Source: Acidimicrobiia bacterium (GTDB lineage Bacteria > Actinomycetota > Acidimicrobiia > IMCC26256 > PALSA-610). From it: a stretch of 37,860 bases of DNA. A model generated the notes under the pieces. It worked only from the letters and a program-made list of their open reading frames with translations, ran no database searches and was not told the origin of the DNA. The stretch is taken from NCBI GenBank assembly GCA_027494135.1, contig JAOSJK010000080.1, forward strand, positions 1-37,860, in the 5' to 3' direction. A program made the position numbers and the translations under genes. Of the stretch, positions 9,099 through 17,604 are shown one piece after another (the stretch's first letter is position 1; each line of letters opens with the position of its first letter).

Positions 9099-9535
9099 TT
9101 AATCTGCCTCGACGATGAGCTTCCCGGCCATACCTTGATGGATAGTGCAGACGAATGGGTACTCGCCCACCGCAGGGGGCCGTGAACCGGCACCGTCTCC
9201 GACGTTCCCGGCGCTACCACCGTCGACGTGGCGACGTTGATCGGGTCCTGGAAGGTCAGGTTGTGCGGAACCGAGGCTCGGTTCTCGAAGGTCACCCGGA
9301 CATCGGCTCCGGCCTGAACGGTCAACTCGGCCGGGTCGAACTTCAACTCGGCGTCCGTATCGGTGCTGATCGTGACCCCTACGGTCGCACCGGACGGCGC
9401 GTTGCTGGCAGGTCCCATGGGTTCCTGGCTTGGGCTCAGCGAAGCGGCGGAAGTCGAAGACGGACCCGAGCCGCCTGCACACGCGCTGATGGTGAGGAGG
9501 GCGGCGACCAGCACGCCCAGATGACTCGATCGCAT
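9099..9535 (-). CDS. Cupredoxin (plastocyanin/azurin-like) lipoprotein
   Basis: The N-terminus [19 protein letters not shown] is a lipoprotein signal with the lipobox cysteine at residue 19. After a Ser/Pro/Ala linker comes a single beta-barrel domain: [19 protein letters not shown], then SVPHNLTF with the first copper-ligand histidine. After a frame break near 9180, [19 protein letters not shown] carries the Cys-His-Met ligands. It should be a periplasmic-side, membrane-anchored type 1 copper protein that carries electrons or binds copper. The promoter is one of the clearest direct-repeat/TACGGT sites. A second cupredoxin is encoded at 23155-23531. Confidence 0.85.
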
Positions 9536-9577
9536 GATGGGACGGCTCCTCTCACGTCGGAAATGGGTGCGTCACGG

Positions 9578-9632
9578 ACCGTAGTCAGCGAGTCGGAACG
9601 ACCGCCCAAATGGATATGAACGTCGCGTGAAG
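9578..9632 (-). promoter_or_regulatory. Direct-repeat box and -10 of the cupredoxin gene
   Basis: Minus strand: CTTCA-CGCGAC-GTTCA (9632-9617), with TACGGT at 9583-9578 starting exactly 38 bases after the G of the proximal GTTCA. There is no recognisable -35 hexamer, so transcription probably depends on an activator bound at about -47 to -62. The leader would be about 35 bases. Confidence 0.7.
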
Positions 9633-9682
9633 ACCTCGACGGATCACAAACTGGGCAGGACACCGGCCCAGGTTCGTTTCGA

Positions 9683-10367
9683 TCAGGAGGACGCTTGCGG
9701 AGGCTCCGAACGACCCAATCGCGACGCGAGAACGGCCTCCGTGCGACTCGCGCCGAGGCGGACGCACCCGCCTCAAGCAGTGCGACGGCGTCTTCGAAGT
9801 ACCGGATTCCACCTGTCGCCTTGACGGACATCCGAGTGCCGACGGTTTCATGGAGGAGCGTGACGTCGTGGACCGTCGCGCCCGAACCCAGAAAGCCTGT
9901 GGAGGTCTTCACAAAGGCCGCGCCAGCCAGGACGGCGATCTCCGCCCTTGCTGCTTCTGCGCGTCTGTCAGGAGACCACATTCGAGGATCACCTTGACAG
10001 GCCGCCCGGCGGCCGCATGGACGACGGCGGCAATATCACTCTCGACGAGGTCAAACTCCTCATCCTTGAGTTGGCCGATGGCAACGACCATGTCGATCTC
10101 ATCGGCCCCGTCTTGAATGGCGAGTTCGGTTTCGAGCACCTTGACCGCCGTGTAGGTCGCTCCGAACGGAAAGCCGACAACGCCGACGACGAGGACCGGC
10201 GAGCCAACGAGCAGCTGGCTCGCGAGTGCGACGTGAATCGAGTTGACACAGACGGCCGCGCAACCAAGTTCGCGCGCGACCTGGCAGGCTCGTTCCACGT
10301 CGACTTGCCGGGCGTCGGGCCGCAGGACCGTATGCTCGATGTGGCTAGCCAGTTCCGCGACGTCCAT
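9683..10367 (-). CDS. deoC: Deoxyribose-phosphate aldolase
   Basis: Cleaves 2-deoxyribose 5-phosphate to acetaldehyde and glyceraldehyde 3-phosphate, joining nucleoside breakdown to lower glycolysis. It begins [19 protein letters not shown]; the core has [49 protein letters not shown] and [12 protein letters not shown]. After an indel near 9965, [19 protein letters not shown] carries the Schiff-base lysine, then [20 protein letters not shown]. Similarity fades after EAGAS (about 9765), so the stop at 9683 is a best guess. ATG 10367 has GGAG seven bases upstream and is preferred to 10397. It follows the DinB-like gene in the same direction. Confidence 0.85.
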
Positions 10368-10384
10368 TGCAGCTCCGGGCGCGA

Positions 10385-10951
10385 TCATGTACGGCACCGG
10401 CTCGGTGCCGTGCGGAGGGCGCTAGATCCAGGTCGATCGCGGCCTCGTTGCAGCGTCGCGACCCACGAGCGGAGGCGGTCAAGGTGCTCGCGATAGTGCT
10501 CCGCCCCAGCCTTCGCCAACCACCACGCTGCAGCCTCGTCCCGGGAGGGAAGTGAGTACCAGACTTCGAGCATGCGTGAGCGCGATGCCTGCGCCTGGGT
10601 CAGTACGAGGCTCCATGGCTGACCGTGCATTCCGGACAGAAACTCTGCGTTGAGGGCGTCGATGTCGACTTCTCTCGGCTCGTATGTCCCGGCATGGATC
10701 CGTTCGAGTTGAACCCCAGCCTCGGCCAGCCACATTCCGAGATGCGCGACGAGATCGGCAACCGACCAGTCAGGGTCGCGGTAGTAGCCAGGCCGGGCAA
10801 TCTCGGCCGGATCGAGAGAAGCAACGAGCTCGAGCAGCTCGTACCATCCGGCCCGCTCGGCCTCGATCTCGGGGTCGTATGGGTGGCCCCCTGGTGCAAG
10901 CGGTTCCACCAGAGTCGGGACCGCGTTCTCTTGGTCGACGGGCTTGGCCAT
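10385..10951 (-). CDS. DinB-like / maleylpyruvate isomerase-type four-helix protein
   Basis: An intact 188-residue protein. ERAGWYELLELVASLDPAE, DWSVADLVAHLGMWLAEAG and HYREHLDRLRSW follow the DinB/MDMPI pattern, in which widely spaced histidines (here in AHLGMW and REHLDRL) bind a divalent metal. Relatives act as thiol-dependent transferases or are stress-induced proteins of unknown activity. It sits between the AhpD-like and deoC genes, 10 bases after the former, in the OsmC/flavin-reductase operon, which suggests detoxification. The activity cannot be predicted. Confidence 0.7.
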   Translation of the reverse strand: MAKPVDQENAVPTLVEPLAPGGHPYDPEIEAERAGWYELLELVASLDPAEIARPGYYRDPDWSVADLVAHLGMWLAEAGVQLERIHAGTYEPREVDIDALNAEFLSGMHGQPWSLVLTQAQASRSRMLEVWYSLPSRDEAAAWWLAKAGAEHYREHLDRLRSWVATLQRGRDRPGSSALRTAPSRCRT

Positions 10952-10961
10952 GGCGGAGGCC

Positions 10962-11426
10962 TCAGGCGGGCACGGGGTGGAGATGTGACACGTACTCGCC
11001 GACTGGTTGCCGGAAGCCGACGGCGAGCCGGTTCCAGCCGTTGATCGCGATGATCGCAAGCGTCAGCGCGACCTGCTCTTCGGCTCCGAACTCGCGGGCC
11101 ACTTCGGCATAGACGTCGTCGGGCGCCCCGGTCTCCGGCAAGAGCGTGAGCGCCTCGGTCCAGGCGAGTGCCGCCCGCTCCCGTGGAGAGAACACCGGTG
11201 CCTCTCGCCAGACCGCGACCAGGTGGAGCCGTTGCGCGTCCTCGCCCATGGCTTGGGCGTCCTTCGTGTGCATGTCGACGCAGTAAGCGCAGCCGTTGAT
11301 CTGCGACGCGCGGAGCTTGATCAGCTCTCGCATCTTTGGATCCAGTGTGCTTGCCTCCACGACGCGCTCGAGCTGGCTCATTGCCCTCGACGCCTCGGGA
11401 AGCTCATGTCGGTAGTCCAGTCGCAT
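10962..11426 (-). CDS. AhpD-like carboxymuconolactone decarboxylase-family protein
   Basis: An intact 154-residue protein. RELIKLRASQINGCAYCVDMHTKDA holds the CxxC and following histidine of AhpD-type alkylhydroperoxidases, and the C-terminal helices (EEQVALTLAIIAINGWNRLAV) match the single-domain family. CxxC members reduce peroxides or act as thiol adaptors. It lies 10 bases after the flavin reductase gene and 10 before the DinB-like gene, and with OsmC (another peroxidase family) points to an oxidative-stress operon. Confidence 0.85.
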   Translation of the reverse strand: MRLDYRHELPEASRAMSQLERVVEASTLDPKMRELIKLRASQINGCAYCVDMHTKDAQAMGEDAQRLHLVAVWREAPVFSPRERAALAWTEALTLLPETGAPDDVYAEVAREFGAEEQVALTLAIIAINGWNRLAVGFRQPVGEYVSHLHPVPA

Positions 11427-11436
11427 GCCGTAATCC

Positions 11437-12176
11437 TCAATATCCGGTGAATTCCTCGCTGCGGATGTCATCCTCATCGACGCCACCGTCGATGAGCATC
11501 GCCCGAAGTCCTGGACCATCCCCGGTGGGCCGGTCAAGTAGTAGATGGCGTTGGTGACACCCGCAAGGTGACGACCGAGCATCGACACATCGATGCGGCC
11601 TCGTTCCCCCTCCCGGGCGTCCGATGCGTCCAGTCCTGACATCGTCGGAACGAACCTGAGGTTCGCGTCCCGCTCCGCCAGCGTGCGGAGCTCATCGAGA
11701 AAGGCTGCGTCCTGCGGCCGTCGGTTGGCATAGAGCACGACGACCGGGTACGCGAGGCCGCCGGCACGGATCGTCTCGAGGAGGATGCTCCTGAACGGCG
11801 TGATGCCGATCCCGCCGGTGAGGACGACCGCGGGCCGGTCGGCATGGTGCAGGCGCAGATCCCCGAACGGGCCTTCGATCTTGACCGGGGGTACCGAGCG
11901 GCATCGCCTGGAGGACACGCTTGAATGCGGTGTCGCGGAGGCGCGTCGTGATCATGATCACGTCCTCGCTGGGCGCGCTCGAGATCGAGAAGCCGCGCGT
12001 GTTGCCCTCGGCGTCGGTCTCGGGCGGGTCAAGGAGCGTGATGTCGATGAACTGGCCGGCACGGTAGGTCCAGTCGACGGGCTTCGCGAAGCGGAACGCC
12101 ATTGTCCGCTCGGCGACGAGTTCGCGACCGACCAGGTGGCGGCCTCGAATGTCGGCCAGGCCGCGGTTGTGGTCAT
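11437..12176 (-). CDS. FAD/NAD(P)-binding oxidoreductase (ferredoxin-NADP reductase family)
   Basis: The FAD half reads MAFRFAKPVDWTYRAGQFID and GNTRGFSISSAPSED (RxxS flavin motif). After an indel near 11900 the pyridine-nucleotide half reads VVLTGGIGITPFRSILLE, VVLYANRRPQDAAFLDEL and NAIYYLTGPPGMV, ending DDIRSEEFTGY after another shift near 11510. No 2Fe-2S ferredoxin domain is fused, so the electron acceptor is a separate protein. The start is placed at ATG 12176, six bases after the OsmC stop, but a further indel near 12140 makes the first twenty residues uncertain. Confidence 0.8.
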
Positions 12177-12181
12177 CGCGC

Positions 12182-12643
12182 TCACGTCCCGTCCAGGACT
12201 GCGTCGACGGAAATCGCGGCGCCGGCGAAGAGTCGGGAGATCGGGCACAGCGCGACGGCCTCGTCGACGATCGCGTTGAATGAGTCGCGGTCGACGTCCA
12301 TGACCTGTGCGATCACCCGCAAGATGGAGGAAACAACGGTCGGGCGACCGTCGACCTGGTCCAGCGAGACCGTCGCGGTCACGTCGAGCCGCTGAGGCGG
12401 CACGCTGTGCTCGCCAAGCCGGAGCGCGAGCGCCATCGAGAAGCAGGAGGCGTGGGCCGCGGCCGCCAGCTCCTCGGGGCTCGTCTTGCCCTCGGGGTGC
12501 TGGATCCGAGACGCCCACGTCACGGGCAGGTCGTCGAGGGCACCGCTGGCCGATCTGATGGTGCCTCGGCCCGTCGCCAGGGGACCCGTCCAGATCGTCC
12601 GAGCCGATCGGGTCGCGATCACCGGGACTTCTGCGATTGCCAT
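12182..12643 (-). CDS. OsmC-family peroxiredoxin
   Basis: Intact, 153 residues. Motifs are [20 protein letters not shown]-like [20 protein letters not shown] with the first catalytic cysteine, and [12 protein letters not shown] with the second. These are the two redox cysteines of OsmC organic-hydroperoxide reductases, which reduce lipid and organic peroxides with dithiols. GAGGAG at the right distance supports ATG 12643 over ATG 12649. It heads a tightly spaced operon (flavin reductase, AhpD-like, DinB-like, deoC). A direct-repeat/TACGGT promoter lies directly upstream. Confidence 0.9.
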   Translation of the reverse strand: MAIAEVPVIATRSARTIWTGPLATGRGTIRSASGALDDLPVTWASRIQHPEGKTSPEELAAAAHASCFSMALALRLGEHSVPPQRLDVTATVSLDQVDGRPTVVSSILRVIAQVMDVDRDSFNAIVDEAVALCPISRLFAGAAISVDAVLDGT

Positions 12644-12682
12644 CGACATGCTCCTCGTGGGTTCCGTGTTGACCTCCGGGAG

Positions 12683-12737
12683 ACCGTAGGGCCCAGCCCT
12701 GAACATGCCCGGAACGCCGGCTGAACGGCGCGTGAAC
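12683..12737 (-). promoter_or_regulatory. Direct-repeat box and -10 of osmC operon
   Basis: Minus strand: GTTCA-CGCGCC-GTTCA (12737-12722), two perfect half-sites, then TACGGT at 12688-12683 exactly 38 bases after the proximal G. It lies just downstream of the GAPDH stop codon, so the two genes are separate transcription units even though an indel joins their frames. Confidence 0.75.
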
Positions 12738-12758
12738 GTCAGACGGGGAACCCGCGAA

Positions 12759-13783
12759 TCAAGGCCGGGCGGCGACCGGGAGCTTGGCGGCCACCGGCCG
12801 ATGAGATCGGCCACACGGCAGCTGAAGCCCCACTCGTTGTCGTACCAGGCGAGAACCTTGATCAACGTCCCGCCGATCACCATCGTCATCGAGGAGTCGA
12901 TGATCGAAGAGCGGCTGTCGCCGCGGAAGTCGGACGAGACGAGCGGCTCGTCACTGACGCCGAGGATGCCCTTCATCGGACCGGCTTCGGCCGCGCGGAA
13001 GGCAGCGTTGAGCTCCTCGACCGATGTCGGACGAGCGACGTCGGCGGTGAAGTCGACGATGCTGACGGTGGGTGTTGGCACGCGCAGGCTGAATCCGTTG
13101 AACTTGCCGTCAAGCTCGGGCATGACGACGCCAAGGCTGCGCGTCGCACCGCTCGTGGTGGGGACGATGTTCATACCGGCTGCCCGGGCCCGGCGCGCGT
13201 CCTTGTGGGCCGTATCGAGCAGCCGCTGGGACGTCGTGTAGGAATGGACGGTGTTCATGAGGCCGCGCTCGATCGTGACGAGGTCATGAACGACCTTGAC
13301 CGCCGGGACGAGACAGTTCGTCGTGCACGAGGCGTTGCTGATGATGTGGTGCGTTTCGGGGTCGTACTGGTCCTCGTTGACCCCGAGGACGACGGTGAAG
13401 TCGGCGCCCGCTGCGGGAGCGCTGATGATCACCTTCCGGGCGCCCGCGTCGAGATGGGCCTGAGCTTTGCCCGGGTCGCGGAACTTGCCCGTCGACTCCA
13501 GGACGATGGCGACGCCGAGGTCGCCCCATGGCAAGGCTGAGGGATCCAATTCCTTGAAGACCTTGATCTCGCGGCCGTCGACGACCAGCGCATTCTCGGC
13601 GTGTTCTACGGTGCCCCGATACGCACCGTAGGTGGAGTCGTGCTTGAACAGGAGCGCATTCATCTCGGCGTCAACGAGGTCGTTGACGGCGACCACTTCG
13701 ACTTCACGGGTGCGCTCGATGAGTGCCCGGAGCGATTGACGGCCGATCCGCCCGAAGCCATTGATCCCGACCCGAACTGTCAT
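12759..13783 (-). CDS. gap: Glyceraldehyde-3-phosphate dehydrogenase
   Basis: Glycolytic NAD-dependent oxidation of glyceraldehyde 3-phosphate. It starts [20 protein letters not shown] (ATG 13783, GAGGAG seven bases upstream). [20 protein letters not shown] contains the catalytic cysteine, [11 protein letters not shown] the catalytic histidine, and [17 protein letters not shown] the C-terminus. The length, about 340 residues, is standard. An indel near 12805 removes the stop in the main frame and joins it to OsmC; shifting by one base restores [11 protein letters not shown] and a TGA at 12759. It is divergent from pyruvate kinase. Its promoter carries a direct-repeat box. Confidence 0.95.
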
Positions 13784-13809
13784 GAGATTGCTCCTCGCTT
13801 TCGATCTGG

Positions 13810-13865
13810 ACGGTAGGTCGACCGTCCGACCGATCAACGAAAATTTCCATGAACGGGCCATGGAA
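13810..13865 (-). promoter_or_regulatory. Direct-repeat box and -10 of gap
   Basis: Minus strand: TTCCA-TGGCCC-GTTCA (13865-13850) and TACCGT at 13815-13810, 39 bases after the proximal G. The distal half-site is the TTCCA variant also seen at the universal stress gene. The same bases form an inverted repeat, TTTCCATG-N7-CATGGAAA (13844-13866). Confidence 0.65.
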
Positions 13866-13910
13866 ACTGAAGCTCGCGGCGGCTCCTAACCGAACCGTGG
13901 CGACGGTCGG

Positions 13911-13916
13911 TAGAGT
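13911..13916 (+). promoter_or_regulatory. -10 box of a leaderless pyruvate kinase message
   Basis: TAGAGT lies six bases before the ATG at 13923, the spacing expected when transcription starts at the start codon. No Shine-Dalgarno sequence stands before this ATG. A -35 hexamer is not obvious. Confidence 0.5.
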
Positions 13917-13922
13917 CCGCTC

Positions 13923-15373
13923 ATGAGCCCGCCCCGGGACTTCGCAGCAACCCGCCGGACAAAGCTGATCTGCACGATCGGACCGGCGACAGCGCGACAG
14001 ATCCCGGCGCTCGCGGCGGCCGGTATGGATGTCGCACGGATCAACTTCTCCCACGGGACGAGGGCATCGCACGCGGCCGCGGCCCGAGCGGTGCGTCGAG
14101 TTGCCGCGACCAACGATCGGCGGCTCGCGATCCAGACGGACCTCGCCGGTCCGGAAGATCTGCCTCGGTGCGCTGGCCGGCGGCCTTGTCGAACTCGAGG
14201 CCGGCCGGCCGTTCGTCTTGCGGCTTGCCGGCAAAGGACCCGCCATCGGCGACGCTACGGGGGCCCGCGTTTCGTACAAGCGGATGGCGGCCGACGTGAA
14301 GGTCGGCGATCCGGTCTTCCTTGCCGATGGAGCCGCCCAGCTCCGGGTCACCGGAACCGATGACGAGGACGGGATCCGGACCGACGTCGTCCGTGGCGGG
14401 ACGGTTCGTTCGGGCGCCGGCGTGGCCGTCCCGGCGGCGCGCCTCTCAGCTCCGGCGCTCAGCGCGCGTGACCGTGCCGACATCCCACGGGCGATCTCGA
14501 TGGGCGCAACCTACGTGGGCCAGTCGTTCGTCCGCGGAGCCGAGGACATCGCCGACCTTCGCCGCTTGCTCGGCACCGACGGCCCAGTGGATCGTTGCCA
14601 AGATCGAGACCCGACCGGCGATCGAGTCGTTCGACGCGATCCTCGACGTCACCGATGCCGTGATGATCGCCCGCGGCGATCTCGGCGTCGAGCTGCCGTA
14701 CGAGCAGGTGCCGCTCATCCAGAAGCAACTCGTCGGACGGGCGCTCGAGCGCGGCGTCCCGACGATCGTCGCCACGCAGATGCTCGAATCGATGATCGCG
14801 GCTCCTCGACCGACCCGGGCCGAAGCCAGCGACGTCGCGAACGCGGTCTTCGACGGAGTCGACGCGATCATGCTGAGCGGCGAGACCGCGATCGGCGCCC
14901 ACCCGCTCGAGGCTGCAGAGACCGCCGCCCGGATCGCCTCGCTGTGCGAAATGGAGGGCGCCGCGTATCTCCCCCAGCGGGATGTCGCGTCCGCCCGGAA
15001 CTGACACCGGTGCACTCGCCTATGCCGCGGTGACGCTTGCCGCGGCGCACGAGGAGATCACGGCGATCGCCTGCTATACCCGGACGGGCCGGACAGCCCG
15101 GATGCTGGCCTCACTCCGGCCCCGGGTCCCGGTCATCGCCTTCTCGCCGGATCCCGAGGTGGGTTCGCGTCTGGCGCTCATCAACGGGTCGTTCCGCGGC
15201 TGTCGGTGGCTCTTGACGAGTCGGACAGGCTGGGTCGTCTGAATGCACTCTGGGCGAGGCTCGGCTGCTCGGCGACGGGGCCACCGTCGTCCTCGTCAGC
15301 TCGACAGCGACACCTGGCTCGGCCCCCGAACCTCCTCGGAATCCAACGCGTCGTCGTCACCCGAGGCACCTAA
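13923..15373 (+). CDS. pyk: Pyruvate kinase
   Basis: Converts phosphoenolpyruvate and ADP to pyruvate and ATP. It reads [35 protein letters not shown], then LAGP-KICLG across an indel near 14155. The beta-barrel B domain follows. After a second indel near 14585 come [16 protein letters not shown] (catalytic lysine), [13 protein letters not shown] (Mg and substrate loop), [12 protein letters not shown] and [15 protein letters not shown] third and later indels (near 15000, 15195, 15245) lead through the C-terminal domain ([17 protein letters not shown]) to the TAA at 15371-15373. The length, about 480 residues, is normal and all catalytic motifs are present. It is divergent from gap. Confidence 0.93.
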
Positions 15374-15392
15374 AGTTCGGGCGGACTGACGT

Positions 15393-17242
15393 TCAGCTGC
15401 TGACCAGCTCCTTCGCCGCAGCCGCGATTGCTCCGGCGTCGATCCCCGAGTCGGCCAGCTGTTCCTCCGGGGACGCCGAGCCGGGCATGTTGGACACCGC
15501 CAACTGGACGACCCGGGCCGGCACGCCCTCGTCGGCGAGCGCGGCGAGGACCGCCTCTCCGAGACCGCCTTCGGGCCGGTGGTCCTCGACCGTCACAAGT
15601 CGGCCGGTCTCGCGAGCCGCCGCGGCGATCGTAGCCCGGTCGATCGGCTTGATCGAATAGAGATCGATGACGCGGGCCGCGATCCCGTCCTCGATAAGGC
15701 GGTCGGCGGCGGTCATCGCCTCGTGGAGGGTGACGCCTGCGCCGATCAGGGTAACGGCGTCCGCTGGACCTGATCGAAGGACCTTGCTTCCCCCGATCGG
15801 GAACGTCTCGTCGGGACCGTAGATGACGGGGGTCTTGCCGCGGGTCGTGCGAATGTAGACGACGCCGGGCCGATCGACGATCGCGGCAACGAGCTGCGCG
15901 GTCTGGTTCGCATCCGCCGGGTAGAGAACGGTGCTGCCCCAGATGCTTCGGAAGCTGGCGATGTCCTCAAGACCCATCTGGCTCGGCCCGTCCGGGCCGA
16001 TGGCGACGCCGGCGTGCGATCCCGCGAGCCGGATGTTGGCCCGGCTGACCGAGGCCATCCGGATGAAGTCGAACGCCCGGCTCCAGAACGCCCCGTATGT
16101 CGAGGCGAACGGGATCCAGCCCCCGAACCCGGAGGCCGACCGCGGCCGCGGCCATCTGCTGCTCGGCGATGTACATCTCGAAATAGCGCTCCGGGAGCGC
16201 TTCCTCGAACAGCTCCGTGTACGTCGAGTTGTCCACGTCGCCGTCGAGGGCGACAACGTCTCCGCGCGCACGACCGACAGCAACCAGCGCCTCGGCGTAC
16301 GCACGCCGCGTCGCCTCCGTCGAGCCGCGCTCGTATCGCGGCAATTGGAGGTGCTCCACTTGGAAGCGGTGCGGCTTCCCGTCTTCCTGCGGCTTCTGGA
16401 CGGCGACGGCCAGCCGGTGATGAGTGGCTGCTCCCAGCTCCGCGAGCGCCCGTTCGTTGTGCTCCGGATCGAGCGCCTTGCCGTGCATCCCGTTCTGATC
16501 CGCGACGCCGCTGACCCCGCTCCCTTGATCGTCCGGGCGACGATCGCCGTGGGGCGACCGGTGACCTCGACGGCCTCCCCGTACGCGGCGGCGATCGCGT
16601 CGACGTCGTGCCCGTCGACCTCGATCACGTGCCAGCCGAATGCCGTGAACCGCCGGCAGTACAGGTCGAGATCCCAGCCGTGCATCGTCTCGCGCGTCTG
16701 ACCGAGGCGGTTGACGTCGATGATGGCGGTCAGGTTGTCGAGGCCTGCGTAGGCCGCATGTTCGAAGCCCTCCCAGATCGATCCCTCGGCGAGCCTCGCC
16801 GTCCCCGGTCAGGACCCATACCCGGTAGGGCAGCCGATCGAGCCGCTTTCCGGCGAGCGCGATGCCGACGGCGATCGGCAGTCCCTCGCCAAGAGACCCG
16901 GTGGCGACGTCGACCCATGGCAGGACCGGCGTCGGGTGACCCTCGAAGCGGCTGCCGTGCCGCCGATACGAGAGAAGCGCCTCGTCATCGATCGCTCCGG
17001 CGGCGCGATACATCGCGTACAGCAACGGGGACGCGTGGCCCTTTGCTGAACACGAGGTGGTCGTTGGTCGGTTGATCCGGCGCATCGAAGTCGTAGCGGA
17101 GGTACCGCTCGAGAAGGACGGCCATCAGGTCGGCGGCTGACATCGACGATGTCGGATGGCCGGAGCCCGCGGCCGAGCTGGCGCGGATCGAATCGATCCG
17201 GAGCTGGCGTCCGAGCGACTTCCAGGTTTCGCGGTCGGTCAT
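15393..17242 (-). CDS. tkt: Transketolase
   Basis: Thiamine-diphosphate enzyme of the non-oxidative pentose phosphate pathway. N-terminal motifs are ASSAAGSGHPTSSMSAADLM, KGHASPLLYAMYRAAG, GSLGEGLPIAVGIALAG and VLTGDGE, then MHGWDLDLYCRRFTAFGWHV and AIVARTIKGAGS. The pyrimidine-binding and C-terminal parts follow (HAGVAIGPDGPSQMGLEDIA, VLYPADANQTAQLVAAIV, PEGGLGEAVLAALADEGV). About 615 residues, near the usual 620-660. At least four indels split it (near 17050, 16800, 16500 and 16130). It is convergent with pyk (19 bases between the stop codons) and divergent from the first HPr gene. Confidence 0.93.
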
Positions 17243-17282
17243 GTCCTGTCGGTCCTTTCGCCCCAGTCCCTCGCGCGTGGTC

Positions 17283-17288
17283 TAGGCT
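17283..17288 (+). promoter_or_regulatory. -10 box of the first HPr gene
   Basis: TAGGCT stands seven bases before the ATG at 17296, again a leaderless or near-leaderless arrangement. The same hexamer is the -10 of the gene at 24423. Confidence 0.4.
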
Positions 17289-17295
17289 GGAAGAG

Positions 17296-17581
17296 ATGCG
17301 GTCCGTCGAGGTCGTGATGCGCAACCCGAGCGGGCTCCATGCCCGGCCGGGCCACCGCTGTTCACTGAGGCGGGCGCCGGCTTCGCCGCGAAGGTCACGG
17401 TCGAGAACCTCACCCGCGGCAATGGCCCCGTCGACGCCAAATCGATGCTCATGCTGCTGACCGCAGGCGTTTCGAAGGATCACCGGATCCGCCTCGTCGC
17501 CGACGGCGCTGACGAGGACGCCGCGATCGACGCGCTCGTCGCTCTCGTCGAATCCGGCTGGGAGAACCGGGCACCGCCTGA
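17296..17581 (+). CDS. Phosphocarrier protein HPr
   Basis: Reads MRSVEVVMRNPSGLHARPG, with the histidine of the LHARP motif that enzyme I phosphorylates. After an indel near 17355, LFTEAGAGFAAKVTVENLT follows, then DAKSMLMLLTAGVSKDH (the conserved K-S-x-(M/I) segment around the regulatory serine) and GADEDAAIDALVALVESG. A last indel near 17560 restores LGEPGTA and a TGA at 17579-17581. About 94 residues. It is convergent with the enzyme I gene, which has its own HPr on the other strand, so there are two HPr genes within 2.4 kb. Confidence 0.8.
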
Positions 17582-17604
17582 CGGCGTGTCTCGGAGCGCC
17601 GGGT

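Noticed and set aside
9578..9632. DosR/DevR-type hypoxia box as an explanation of the shared motif
   Set aside because: The target list is dormancy-like, but the known DosR box is a GGGACT...AGTCCC palindrome. The element here is a direct repeat with an 11-base period, so a NarL-type regulator does not fit.
12182..13861. A 559-residue open frame joining GAPDH to OsmC
   Set aside because: A one-base shift near 12805 restores a normal GAPDH end and a TGA at 12759, and a complete promoter for osmC lies between the two. It is not a fusion enzyme.
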